Shown here: positions 1 through 6,051 of the stretch, piece by piece
Layout of the letters: every line of letters starts with the position of its first letter
Numbering within the stretch: position 1 is the first letter of the stretch
NCBI GenBank assembly: GCA_045637645.1
Contig: JAZTZV010000072.1
Location: forward strand, 1-7,137
Length of the DNA stretch: 7,137 nucleotides
Source: RGIG1959 sp045637645
GTDB lineage: Bacteria > Bacillota > Clostridia > Oscillospirales > Acutalibacteraceae
Reading direction: 5' to 3'
Program-made: the position numbers and the translations under genes
The notes under the pieces: model-generated
What the model was told of the DNA's origin: nothing
What the model saw: only the letters and a program-made list of their open reading frames with translations
Databases searched by the model: none

Positions 1-3
1 CCC

Positions 4-33
4 TTGACAGCCCCGTGGTGCGTATGGTATACT
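4..33 (+). promoter_or_regulatory. Sigma-A promoter of the tRNA-fMet gene
   Basis: A perfect -35 box TTGACA (4-9) is followed after 18 bp by TATACT (28-33), preceded by TGG, an extended -10. Transcription should start near position 40, about 20 nt before the mature tRNA. The leader holds a short inverted repeat, GTCCTC (40-45) and GAGGAC (48-53), that may matter for 5' processing. Box quality and position make this a confident call. Confidence 0.88.
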
Positions 34-60
34 TTAACTGTCCTCAAGAGGACCGTATAT

Positions 61-135
<75 letters not shown>

Positions 136-138
136 AAG

Positions 139-173
139 AAAACTCAAATCGCAACAGCGATTTGAGTTTTTTT
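139..173 (+). terminator. Intrinsic terminator of tRNA-fMet
   Basis: CTCAAATCGC (143-152) pairs perfectly with GCGATTTGAG (157-166) around loop AACA. The stem is extended by A-T pairs and followed by a run of seven T (167-173). It lies 3 bp after the tRNA CCA end. Confidence 0.92.
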
Positions 174-195
174 CGTTATGAAGACAGATGGAATC

Positions 196-227
196 ACCGA
201 CCGAGGGTTATGAGCCCTTGGGCGAAT
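196..227 (-). repeat. Inverted partial tRNA-Met-like repeat, copy A
   Basis: On the minus strand this reads as the anticodon-to-variable region of a CAT-anticodon tRNA, GGGCTCATAACCC (217-205) followed by a short spacer and GGTCGGT (202-196). The plus-strand tRNA carries the same two blocks at 88-100 and 104-110. It matches copy B (647-678) at 29 of 32 positions, and weaker similarity continues on both sides. There is no acceptor stem, so this is not a working tRNA. Whether it derives from fMet or from an elongator tRNA-Met cannot be settled here. Confidence 0.65.
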
Positions 228-240
228 AACCTGCTTCGTT

Positions 241-329
241 GCCGCGCGCCCGCAGTGCGGGATACAGCGCGGCATAAGAAACTGCCGCGGTCGAAATTCG
301 CCGAGCGAAAGGGAGATGAGCGAATTTCG
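241..329. other. Strongly self-complementary GC-rich segment
   Basis: A nested hairpin occupies 241-273. The outer arms GCCGCGC (241-247) and GCGCGGC (267-273) enclose inner arms CCCGC (249-253) and GCGGG (257-261) with an AGT loop. A second perfect 10-bp inverted repeat pairs CGAAATTCGC (292-301) with GCGAATTTCG (320-329). The segment is markedly more GC-rich than the flanking intergenic DNA. It could be the core of a small non-autonomous element or a structured RNA; no known RNA family is recognised. Confidence 0.45.
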
Positions 330-341
330 GGCACCGCAAAG

Positions 342-378
342 GAAGGTCGGTAGTTCGAATCTATCCTCCGCAACCAAA
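342..378 (+). repeat. Exact copy of the 3' half of tRNA-fMet (att-like direct repeat)
   Basis: Positions 342-378 are identical to 101-137 over 37 bp. They cover the end of the anticodon stem, the variable loop, the whole T arm, the acceptor 3' strand, discriminator base, CCA and two following bases. Identity stops abruptly at both ends (c100 versus g341; g138 versus a379). There is no 5' half, so it is a fragment and not a second tRNA. A direct repeat of a tRNA 3' end is the classic footprint of site-specific integration, but the 241-bp spacing is too small for a functional element and no integrase is present. Confidence 0.8.
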
Positions 379-383
379 AAAAT

Positions 384-414
384 TCCCAAGTCGTAAGGCT
401 TGGGATATTTTTTT
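384..414 (+). terminator. Intrinsic terminator after the duplicated tRNA 3' half
   Basis: TCCCAAGTC (384-392) pairs with GGCTTGGGA (397-405), with one G-T wobble, around a GTAA tetraloop. A T-rich tract follows (408-414 all T). Its sequence is unrelated to the terminator at 139-173, so the duplication covers only the tRNA part. It sits 5 bp after the repeat and may be the original tRNA terminator displaced by an insertion (inference). Confidence 0.82.
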
Positions 415-418
415 ACCT

Positions 419-498
419 CTTCACTCTTCACTTTTCACTCTTCACTAATCTCTGCAAGGGAATTTTTTGGAAGTAATAAGTAATAGTGAATAGTGAAG
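419..498. repeat. Small hairpin element bounded by TTCACT-type heptamers
   Basis: Four tandem heptamers CTTCACT, CTTCACT, TTTCACT, CTTCACT run from 419 to 446. The opposite end (485-498) reads AGTGAAT AGTGAAG. The 14-bp termini are inverted repeats with one mismatch. The 38 bp between them are AT-rich and carry no coding potential. The layout resembles a miniature palindromic element or a dispersed intergenic repeat. No transposase is in the window and no clear target-site duplication was found. Confidence 0.55.
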
Positions 499-506
499 AA
501 GTATTT

Positions 507-525
507 TGCAAGGCTTTGCCTTGCA
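507..525. repeat. Perfect 8-bp hairpin, terminator-like
   Basis: TGCAAGGC (507-514) pairs exactly with GCCTTGCA (518-525) around loop TTT, followed by CTTTTT. It could act as a weak terminator on the plus strand or be part of the neighbouring repeat element. No gene ends directly before it. Confidence 0.45.
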
Positions 526-646
526 CTTTTTACTTTTAGGGGGTAAAATAAATTTAAGAGATGAAAACGATGAAAGAAAGTCCGTTAATGATAAAATCCA
601 AAGCATTAGCAGTTTGAGGTTTTTCTTGTTTTCGAAGATTGACTCA

Positions 647-678
647 ACCGACCGAGGGTTATGAGCTTTTGAGCGAAT
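647..678 (-). repeat. Inverted partial tRNA-Met-like repeat, copy B
   Basis: It shares an uninterrupted 20-bp block (647-666) with copy A (196-215) and 9 of the next 12 bases. In this copy the anticodon-stem pairing is lost (AAG opposite CCC), so conservation does not follow tRNA folding; it was more likely spread as DNA. It lies about 37 bp upstream of the -10 box of the ATPase gene. Confidence 0.6.
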
Positions 679-692
679 CTTTTCATTACCGC

Positions 693-720
693 TTGTGTTT
701 TTTCCTTGAGATGGTATAAT
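693..720 (+). promoter_or_regulatory. Extended -10 promoter for the ATPase-DMP19 unit
   Basis: TATAAT at 715-720 is a perfect -10 box preceded by TGG (712-714), giving an extended -10. The best -35 is a weak TTGTGT (693-698) at 16 bp spacing. The predicted start falls only about 14 nt before the ATG, with the AGGAGGTG ribosome site (728-735) filling nearly the whole leader. The -10 is strong; the -35 assignment is uncertain. Confidence 0.65.
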
Positions 721-740
721 AACGGTTAGGAGGTGAGAGC

Positions 741-1496
741 ATGGCAACGAGGTATATCTGTGATCTTTCGTTTCACGATACGCTTGATAAATCGTCCTAT
801 CTGAACGATCTTCCCGTGATTCAACATCTTCGAACAATGGATGGCTTGGACTTTTCTTCGGATGTGACGTTTTTTGTCGGAGAAAACGGCACGGGCAAAT
901 CAACGTTGCTCGAAGCGATTGCGGTCGCCTACGGATTTAACGCCGAGGGTGGATCAAAGAATTTTACTTTCTCGACCAATGCCACGCACTCGGAGTTGTA
1001 CAAACACATCAATCTCGGTAAAAAAGGCTTCGCCAAAGACGGTTTTTTCCTGCGTGCCGAGAGTCTGTACAATGTTGCCACCAACATTGACGATTTGGAT
1101 AAATTGCCGTCGTTTGATGCCCCGATCATCGGTGGTTACGGCGGCGTGTCGCTCCATAACCAATCTCACGGCGAGAGTTTTCTCTCTATCGTGCAAAACC
1201 GATTTTTCGGAAATGGACTTTATATTCTTGACGAACCCGAAGCCGCGCTCTCGCCGATGCGGTTGTTGACGCTGATGGTGGAAATGCACGAACTTGTTAA
1301 GAAAAACTCTCAATTCATCATTGCGACTCACTCGCCGATCTTGATGGCGTTTCCGCATGCCGACGTGTGGGAATTTTCGCAAAACGGCATGAAACGCGTG
1401 AACTATCAAGATACCGATCATTTTCAAGTCACCAAACATTTTCTGGAAAACCCCGACAAAATGTTACGGTATATGTTAGAAGACGGAAAAGAGTAA
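741..1496 (+). CDS. AAA/ABC-like predicted ATPase (COG3910 type)
   Basis: The 251-residue product is a stand-alone ATPase of the SMC/ABC-like AAA_21 group, closest in layout to COG3910 (from memory). The sequence shows Walker A GENGTGKST (47-55), a signature-like SHGES (142-146) in place of LSGGQ, Walker B LYILDEPEAALSP (160-172) with catalytic E165, and a switch histidine H197 in IIATHSPIL. All catalytic elements are intact, and there is no coiled coil, nuclease domain or membrane segment. Such proteins are soluble, and most have no proven substrate. Relatives act in DNA repair, defence systems or transport; nothing here fixes which. AGGAGGTG seven bases before the ATG supports the start. 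The DMP19-family gene follows after 19 bp with no promoter between, so the two are probably co-transcribed. Family assignment is confident; the cellular role is unknown. Confidence 0.88.
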   Translation: MATRYICDLSFHDTLDKSSYLNDLPVIQHLRTMDGLDFSSDVTFFVGENGTGKSTLLEAIAVAYGFNAEGGSKNFTFSTNATHSELYKHINLGKKGFAKDGFFLRAESLYNVATNIDDLDKLPSFDAPIIGGYGGVSLHNQSHGESFLSIVQNRFFGNGLYILDEPEAALSPMRLLTLMVEMHELVKKNSQFIIATHSPILMAFPHADVWEFSQNGMKRVNYQDTDHFQVTKHFLENPDKMLRYMLEDGKE

Positions 1497-1505
1497 ACCT
1501 AAAAA

Positions 1506-1511
1506 AGGAAG
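1506..1511 (+). promoter_or_regulatory. Ribosome site deciding the DMP19 start
   Basis: AGGAAG lies 1 nt before GTG 1513, 4 nt before ATG 1516 and 10 nt before ATG 1522. The spacing excludes the GTG and leaves the two ATG codons as candidates. Confidence 0.5.
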
Positions 1512-1515
1512 AGTG

Positions 1516-2046
1516 ATGTGTATGGGACTGATTTCTGCTTTTTTATACTGTTTGCATACAGCAAGAAAAGCTAAAAAATATCGCGCGATGGGAAAAGAAG
1601 GCTTGCTTGCTTTGGACGATGAGGCTTTGTACAATGCGGTGGAATGTATTTGTCATGATATCGTTTGCGATGTACACGATCAAGAAATCACCGAAGAGCA
1701 ACGTACGGTTTATGCGCTGATGGAATTCGAAGCGGAAGTGAACAACGGCGGATTGTGCCAGTTTTTTGTCAATTCCAGCGGTGAATGTGCACCGTATATC
1801 AGCGACGCGCTTGCCACGGTTGGTGCCGAGAAATTGAAAGCGTTATACGACAGCTTCATTGAAAACAATCATATCGATCCTGCCGATTTGTCGTCGTTTA
1901 AAATTCAATCTGTGGAGGAATACGAAGCACAAACCAAGCGATTTGATTTTGACAGCTTTGATGATCGTTTTTATGAAGACGGTGACATTCATCAACAAAT
2001 CATCGCGTATGCAAAGCGAAATCTTGATCCGATTTTAAACGTATAA
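1516..2046 (+). CDS. DMP19/DUF4375 family protein
   Basis: A 176-residue protein matching the DMP19 (DUF4375) family (recognised from memory). The diagnostic block NNGGLCQFFVNSSGE lies near residues 76-90 and is followed by a helical region. A family-typical C-terminus contains FDSFDDRFYE near 145-154 and an AYAKRNLDPI tail. The protein is acidic, about 32 Asp/Glu against 15 Lys/Arg, although its first 25 residues are basic and hydrophobic. The founding member, Neisseria DMP19, mimics DNA to titrate a transcription factor, but most relatives are uncharacterised and that role should not be assumed. Start choice: GTG 1513, ATG 1516 and ATG 1522 share a frame. AGGAAG at 1506-1511 is too close to 1513, and 1516 or 1522 fits better. 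It is probably translated from the ATPase message. Confidence 0.8.
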   Translation: MCMGLISAFLYCLHTARKAKKYRAMGKEGLLALDDEALYNAVECICHDIVCDVHDQEITEEQRTVYALMEFEAEVNNGGLCQFFVNSSGECAPYISDALATVGAEKLKALYDSFIENNHIDPADLSSFKIQSVEEYEAQTKRFDFDSFDDRFYEDGDIHQQIIAYAKRNLDPILNV

Positions 2047-2063
2047 GGCTATGTGTAAAACGG

Positions 2064-2092
2064 TTGCAATTTATGAAGGTTTATGCTATAAT
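2064..2092 (+). promoter_or_regulatory. Promoter of the ferritin gene
   Basis: TTGCAA (2064-2069) and a perfect TATAAT (2087-2092) are separated by 17 bp, with TGC before the -10 giving an extended element. The start should lie near 2099, about 26 nt before the ATG. The promoter is separated from the DMP19 stop by only 17 bp, and no terminator is visible between, so some upstream read-through is possible. Confidence 0.82.
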
Positions 2093-2096
2093 AAAC
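2079..2096. promoter_or_regulatory. Dyad over the ferritin -10 box, possible operator
   Basis: GTTTAT (2079-2084) and ATAAAC (2091-2096) form a perfect 6-bp inverted repeat with a 6-bp spacer, wrapping the -10 hexamer. A repressor bound here would block polymerase. The AT-rich dyad is loosely like Fur/PerR-family sites, but the match is not good enough to name a regulator, and it could be a by-product of the AT-rich -10. Confidence 0.35.
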
Positions 2097-2124
2097 GAAA
2101 TTCAATTTAAGGAGGATTCGATTT

Positions 2125-2637
2125 ATGGTAAACGAAAATGTGCGTCAATTGCTCAACGATCAAATCAACAAGGAACTGTATTCAGCGTATTTGTATCTGG
2201 ATTTTTCCAACTATTTTAAAGCGGCGGGACTTGATGGCTTTGCCAATTGGTACATGATTCAAGCGCAGGAAGAGCGCGATCATGCGATGCTGTTTTACAC
2301 CTATCTTCAAAACGAAAATATGCCCGTGACGCTCGAAGCGATTGCAAAACCCGATAAAGAACTCACGTCTCACATGGCGGTGTTGAAGGCCGGCTTGGAG
2401 CACGAGTTGTATGTTACGTCTCTTATTAACAACATCTACGCGGCGGCATACGATGCGCGTGATTTCCGCACCATGCAATTCCTTGACTGGTTTGTCAAAG
2501 AGCAAGGCGAAGAAGAAACCAACGCCAACGATTTGATCACCAAAATGGAACTTTTCGGTTCCGATGCCAAAGGCTTGTATATGCTGAACCAAGAGCTTGC
2601 CGCGCGCGTGTACAGCGCGCCCTCGCTCGTGCTGTAA
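2125..2637 (+). CDS. ftnA: Non-haem ferritin (FtnA type), iron storage
   Basis: The 170-residue product is a full-length bacterial ferritin of the FtnA type. It oxidises Fe(II) and stores iron as a mineral in a 24-subunit cytoplasmic cage. All ferroxidase ligands are present at E. coli FtnA positions: E17, E50 and H53 (in QEERDH), E94, Q127 and E130, plus Y24. The third-site acids E49, E126 and E129 are also kept, so the enzyme should be active. No haem-binding Met at position 52 (it is Asp), which argues against bacterioferritin. AAGGAGG (2109-2115) sits nine bases before the ATG and makes the start secure. A ZIP transporter gene follows, suggesting linked metal uptake and storage. The gene has its own promoter with a dyad over the -10. 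Function is among the best supported in this window. Confidence 0.95.
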   Translation: MVNENVRQLLNDQINKELYSAYLYLDFSNYFKAAGLDGFANWYMIQAQEERDHAMLFYTYLQNENMPVTLEAIAKPDKELTSHMAVLKAGLEHELYVTSLINNIYAAAYDARDFRTMQFLDWFVKEQGEEETNANDLITKMELFGSDAKGLYMLNQELAARVYSAPSLVL

Positions 2638-2644
2638 AAATGCG

Positions 2645-2676
2645 ATTCCCACACGGATTCCGTGTGGGAATTTCTT
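2645..2676 (+). terminator. Hairpin between ferritin and ZIP genes (terminator or attenuator)
   Basis: ATTCCCACACGG (2645-2656) pairs perfectly with CCGTGTGGGAAT (2660-2671) around ATT. The downstream tract TTTCTT is short. It ends 16 nt before the ZIP ATG with no promoter in between, so ZIP expression seems to need read-through; the hairpin may reduce ZIP relative to ferritin or protect the ferritin 3' end. Confidence 0.75.
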
Positions 2677-2692
2677 GTGAAGGGTGTGAACT

Positions 2693-3445
2693 ATGGAACT
2701 TGTTTTGCTGACGGCTCTCGGTGTCGGCGGCGCGACGATCATCGGTTCAATCATCGGATTTGTGTTCAAATCCGTGTCGCATAAATTTTCCGACATCGTG
2801 TTGTCGTTTGCGGCAGGCGTGATGCTTGCGGCGGCTGTTCTCGGATTGATCTTGCCTGCTGTGGAAACAGGCGGAACATACGGACTGCCCGTGACGATCG
2901 TCGGTGTGTTTGTCGGCGCGTTGTCGCTGAATCTCATTGACCGTTTGGTGCCGCACTTACACCGTTTTGTCGGTGTCGATGCCGAACCGCATCCGAACGC
3001 CGATTTAAGCAAAGTGCTGTTGTTTGTGATGGCGATCGCGATCCACAATTTGCCCGAAGGCATCGCCGCGGGTGTGGGCTTTGGTGGTGACGATCCGACG
3101 CAAGGCTTGCTGATTGCGGGTGGCATTGCTCTTCAAAACATTCCCGAAGGCATGGTCATTATTGCACCGATGCTTGCGGCGGGTGTCTCGCCGCGCAAAA
3201 CGTTTATTTGCGCGATGATGACCGGACTTGTCGAAGTCGTCGGCACGTTGATCGGGTATTTCGCGGTGTCGGTCGCTTCGACAATATTGCCGTTTGCATT
3301 GGCGTTTGCGGGCGGTACTATGCTGTATGTGGTCAGTGATGAAATGATCCCCGAAACGCATGCTCACGGCAATGAGCGCGGTGCGACATATGCGTTGTTG
3401 GTTGGTTTTTGTGTGATGCTCGCAAGCGACGTATTGCTTGGATAA
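2693..3445 (+). CDS. ZIP family metal transporter (ZupT/GufA type)
   Basis: The 250-residue protein is an integral membrane transporter of the ZIP family, which brings divalent metals (zinc, iron or manganese, depending on subfamily) into the cytoplasm. About eight hydrophobic segments can be seen. The two signature metal-binding motifs are intact: HNLPEG at 118-123 and QNIPEG at 148-153, with E181 in the following helix. A histidine-bearing loop with HLH and H100 (88-100) lies before the first motif, as is common in the family. Its full length and clean N-terminal helix support the ATG start; the ribosome site is only moderate (GAAGGG, 2679-2684). It follows ferritin, so iron is a reasonable substrate guess, but the sequence cannot distinguish iron from zinc. 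Transcription probably comes from the ferritin promoter through the hairpin at 2645. Confidence 0.93.
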   Translation: MELVLLTALGVGGATIIGSIIGFVFKSVSHKFSDIVLSFAAGVMLAAAVLGLILPAVETGGTYGLPVTIVGVFVGALSLNLIDRLVPHLHRFVGVDAEPHPNADLSKVLLFVMAIAIHNLPEGIAAGVGFGGDDPTQGLLIAGGIALQNIPEGMVIIAPMLAAGVSPRKTFICAMMTGLVEVVGTLIGYFAVSVASTILPFALAFAGGTMLYVVSDEMIPETHAHGNERGATYALLVGFCVMLASDVLLG

Positions 3446-3448
3446 ATG

Positions 3449-3484
3449 AAAAAAAGAGAGTCTCTGCTGAGACTCTCTTTTTTT
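3449..3484. terminator. Bidirectional terminator between convergent genes
   Basis: GAGAGTCTC (3456-3464) pairs perfectly with GAGACTCTC (3469-3477) around TGCT. A run of A lies on the left and T on the right, so it gives a T-tract in both orientations. It sits 3 bp after the ZIP stop and 5 bp after the end of the DHHW gene on the other strand. Confidence 0.93.
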
Positions 3485-3489
3485 ATTGC

Positions 3490-4614
3490 TTATTTGAAGC
3501 GTTCGCCGCCTTCGACGTTGTTGTTGAGCACCAACGTGCTGTACAGGAACAGGACGTCTTTGCCTTCCGCATCTGTGATTTGATCGAGCGAGAAATAGAA
3601 CGTTTCGCGCAAATCAATGACGGTGATGGTTTTGTAGCCTTGTGCCAGAAGCGGTGCGATGCTGCTTCCGAACGAATCGCGGTAGACGATCAATTCCTTG
3701 TCGGTGGTCGCGTTCGGATTGGTGATCGTGATGGGGGCGGTTTTACCTCCTGACAAGAACACTTCGTAAGGATCGATGCCCTCGAGTTTTTCGAGATCAT
3801 AGATCGCGTTTGCCGCGTTCGTGCCGTGGTTAAAAGCGGTCAAACTGTCAATGGTGTCGTTTGTCAACCACTGCAACGTGTCGGGGTCAACGGGCATCGA
3901 AGCGTGACCGTAGTATACGCCGTAAAACGGGTTTTCGCTTGTTTGCGTGGTGTACTCGTCGGGGATGGATGTGCCCATCGCATCGGTGAGTGTTTGTGCC
4001 ACATCAACGATGGCTTCTTGTCGCCAGTGCGTGTCGGTGGCATAATAATCGTCTGCCGAGAGAAGCGGCATGATGTCAATATACGTCGCGTACGGCATTT
4101 TTTCGCAAACTTGTTGCACAAACGCGTCGTTGTCAAACGACAAATGTCCGCTTTGCGGGGCAATCAAGCTGTTCTTGTCGGGGATGATCGAAACGTACAC
4201 ATTGCTCACTTTGCCTTCAAGCTTTTCGGTATAAAGCTGTTGCAAGCGTCCGCAGGCATACTCGATGGATTCGTTTGAAATCTCGTGATCCATTTTACTG
4301 ATATAGCCGTCTTCGATATAATAGCCGTTGTTGTCGCTCAAACCGTACAGGTAATATGCTGACATGGCTTTCAATGTGCGAAACGCGTCGCGAAGGGGGA
4401 ATTGGTCAAGAGTGTAATCCTCGAATTTCACCATAAAGGATTCGCCGTCTTTGGCGTTGAAAACGGTGTCGATGTTGAATTTCGGGAATTGGTCAAGCGG
4501 ACTGCGTTCCTTGACGGAATAGGCACTTGCGGGCTTGAACCAGCAGGTCACCGCCAACACAAGCGCAAACGTGCCCACAAGAATGGTTTGGAAAACCGAT
4601 TTTTTGTTTTTCAT
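3490..4614 (-). CDS. DHHW family protein, AlgJ/AlgX-like SGNH O-acyltransferase partner
   Basis: The 374-residue product has an N-terminal hydrophobic segment (about 11-24) ending in PASA (28-31), so it is exported or membrane-anchored. It matches the DHHW/AlgJ-AlgX type of SGNH-fold proteins. DTHW at 194-197 supplies the Asp and His, and RDSFGSS (312-318) supplies nucleophile S314. This is the triad arrangement known from AlgX (D174, H176, S269). The family accepts acyl groups from an MBOAT partner and places them on extracellular polysaccharide. The MBOAT gene ends 15 bp upstream, and the ribosome site AAAGGAGGTG overlaps its stop region, so the two are tightly coupled. The motif reads DTHW rather than DHHW, which is still compatible with catalysis. 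The glycan substrate cannot be inferred: no polymer synthesis genes are in the window. Confidence 0.87.
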   Translation of the reverse strand: MKNKKSVFQTILVGTFALVLAVTCWFKPASAYSVKERSPLDQFPKFNIDTVFNAKDGESFMVKFEDYTLDQFPLRDAFRTLKAMSAYYLYGLSDNNGYYIEDGYISKMDHEISNESIEYACGRLQQLYTEKLEGKVSNVYVSIIPDKNSLIAPQSGHLSFDNDAFVQQVCEKMPYATYIDIMPLLSADDYYATDTHWRQEAIVDVAQTLTDAMGTSIPDEYTTQTSENPFYGVYYGHASMPVDPDTLQWLTNDTIDSLTAFNHGTNAANAIYDLEKLEGIDPYEVFLSGGKTAPITITNPNATTDKELIVYRDSFGSSIAPLLAQGYKTITVIDLRETFYFSLDQITDAEGKDVLFLYSTLVLNNNVEGGERFK

Positions 4615-4629
4615 TGATCGACACCTCCT

Positions 4630-6030
4630 TTAAAAGCGGAAATACAGGAACGGACTGAACGAGCCGTCCACGAGATAAGCGGTCATCAAAATCAGCAAAC
4701 CGATCACAAAGAGCGGTTTCACCACGGTACCGACTGCTTCGCCTGCACGCGTGCCGAAGCAAACGGTTGCGAGCTTTTTCGGCAATGGCGTTGCGCCGAT
4801 GATCGCTGCAACGAGGATTACGGCGTAGCTACGCAAATAATAAAGTGTTTCGCCGGACACAAGCGGCACGTTGCCGACACCGAACAACGATACAACATCG
4901 CTGTATGCCTGCGGCAAATCCTCGGCGTTGAACAAAATGAAGCTGATCATAACAAAGAAGAGAATATACACGCGCGACAGCACCTTGGATTTGCCGAGCG
5001 GTTTCAACAGCCACAGCTTTTCCACGACAAGCAAAACCGCAAACAATAAGCCCCACAAAATGAAGTTCCACGCCGCACCGTGCCAAAAACCCGTTAACAT
5101 CCACACAACAAAGATGTTAAAAAACCAACGCGGTTTTGAAACGCGATTGCCGCCGAGGGGGATATAAACATAGTCGCGGAACCATGAACCGAGCGACATG
5201 TGCCAGCGACGCCAAAATTCCGTGGCGGATTTGGAAATATACGGGTAATTGAAGTTTTCGAGAAAATCAAATCCGAAGATGCGTCCGAGTCCGATGGCCA
5301 TATCGCTGTAACCCGAGAAATCAAAGTAAATATACAGCGAAAAGGCGATGCCGTAGATCCAGTAGAACAGCACCGATTTCTCGTCGCTTGCGCGAAACGC
5401 GTCGCACAGTGCCGCCAATACATCGGCAACCAGGATTTTTTTGCCGAGACCCATCACAAAGCGTTGAATACCGCTCCAGATTTTGTCAAACGTGTGACGG
5501 CGTTCACGAAGTTGGATGGCAATGTCGCTGTAACGCACGATCGGGCCCGCGATCAACTGCGGGAACATGGTGACGTATGCCGCCAAATCGATCAAATTGC
5601 GTTGTGCCTTGACATCGCCGCGATAGACATCCACGTCATAACTGAGGATTTGGAAGGTGTAAAAGCTGATGCCGACGGGAAGTGCGATTTTCAAAAACGC
5701 GATGGAAAGACCAGTTGCGGCGTTGAAATTGTCGATAAAGAAGTTGGCGTATTTAAAATACACAAGGAAGGACAGCAAAATGCCGACCGTGGCCCATGTG
5801 ATCCAAAGCGACGTTTTCTTGCCGCGAAAACGCTCAATCAGCAAACCGCCGCCGTATCCGACCAAAATGGAGATTACCATTAAGATTAAGTAACGCGGTT
5901 CGCCCCAACCGTAAAACACCAAGCTCGCCGTCATCAAGACAGCGTTTTTGAACATGCGCGGTACAAGAAAATAGACAAGCAACGTGATGGGCAAAAAGTA
6001 GTACAGAAAGGGAATGGACGAAAACAACAT
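4630..6030 (-). CDS. MBOAT O-acyltransferase (AlgI-like)
   Basis: The 466-residue polytopic membrane protein is a typical AlgI/DltB-like MBOAT, the component that passes an acyl group (usually acetyl) from a cytoplasmic donor across the membrane. Diagnostic segments appear in order: LPVGISFYTFQ (117-127), FPQLIAGPIVRY (156-167), FDFSGYSDMAIGLG (236-249), FWRRWHMSLGSWFRDY (272-287) and GFWHGAAWNF (314-323). The two key histidines H277 and H317 are present. The C-terminus FSPFLYFRF matches the usual family ending. Length is normal. AAGGAG (6047-6042) lies eleven bases before the ATG, a long but acceptable spacing. A hairpin directly upstream may attenuate expression. With the DHHW gene it should form a glycan O-acylation pair at the cell surface. 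Confidence 0.93.
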   Translation of the reverse strand: MLFSSIPFLYYFLPITLLVYFLVPRMFKNAVLMTASLVFYGWGEPRYLILMVISILVGYGGGLLIERFRGKKTSLWITWATVGILLSFLVYFKYANFFIDNFNAATGLSIAFLKIALPVGISFYTFQILSYDVDVYRGDVKAQRNLIDLAAYVTMFPQLIAGPIVRYSDIAIQLRERRHTFDKIWSGIQRFVMGLGKKILVADVLAALCDAFRASDEKSVLFYWIYGIAFSLYIYFDFSGYSDMAIGLGRIFGFDFLENFNYPYISKSATEFWRRWHMSLGSWFRDYVYIPLGGNRVSKPRWFFNIFVVWMLTGFWHGAAWNFILWGLLFAVLLVVEKLWLLKPLGKSKVLSRVYILFFVMISFILFNAEDLPQAYSDVVSLFGVGNVPLVSGETLYYLRSYAVILVAAIIGATPLPKKLATVCFGTRAGEAVGTVVKPLFVIGLLILMTAYLVDGSFSPFLYFRF

Positions 6031-6051
6031 AGGGTGATCATCTCCTTGAGA

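Larger units (their letters stand above)
136..740. other. About 600 bp without a protein gene, rich in tRNA-derived and palindromic repeats
   Basis: No open frame here has a good ribosome site or a recognisable product. The longer frames arise from translating tRNA-derived sequence and are rejected. The segment contains the tRNA terminator, two inverted partial copies of the tRNA anticodon region (196-227, 647-678), a GC-rich folded stretch (241-329), a direct copy of the tRNA 3' half with its own terminator (342-414), a TTCACT-heptamer hairpin element (419-498) and a small perfect hairpin (507-525). Roughly 540-645 shows nothing I can name. The last 50 bp hold the promoter of the ATPase gene. 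Confidence 0.7.

Noticed and set aside
342..376. A second tRNA gene
   Set aside because: Only the 3' half is present. The preceding 75 bases offer no matching D arm, anticodon arm or acceptor 5' strand.
144..431. Minus-strand open frame of 95 codons
   Set aside because: It is the antisense of the duplicated tRNA 3' half and the folded repeats; peptides such as DRFELPTF come from antisense tRNA sequence, not a protein family.
419..446. CRISPR array
   Set aside because: The heptamers are directly adjacent with no unique spacers, and no cas gene is nearby.
445..903. Minus-strand open frame of 152 codons
   Set aside because: It starts inside the real ATPase gene, crosses that gene's promoter and the repeats, and has low-complexity composition with no recognisable domain.
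2182..3126. Minus-strand open frame of 314 codons
   Set aside because: It lies opposite ferritin and the ZIP gene, both of which have complete family motifs, and its translation is rich in the Pro/Thr/Ala/Arg typical of shadow frames.
5200..5883. Plus-strand open frame of 227 codons opposite MBOAT
   Set aside because: The opposite strand encodes an intact MBOAT with all motifs; this frame shows no domain and no ribosome site.
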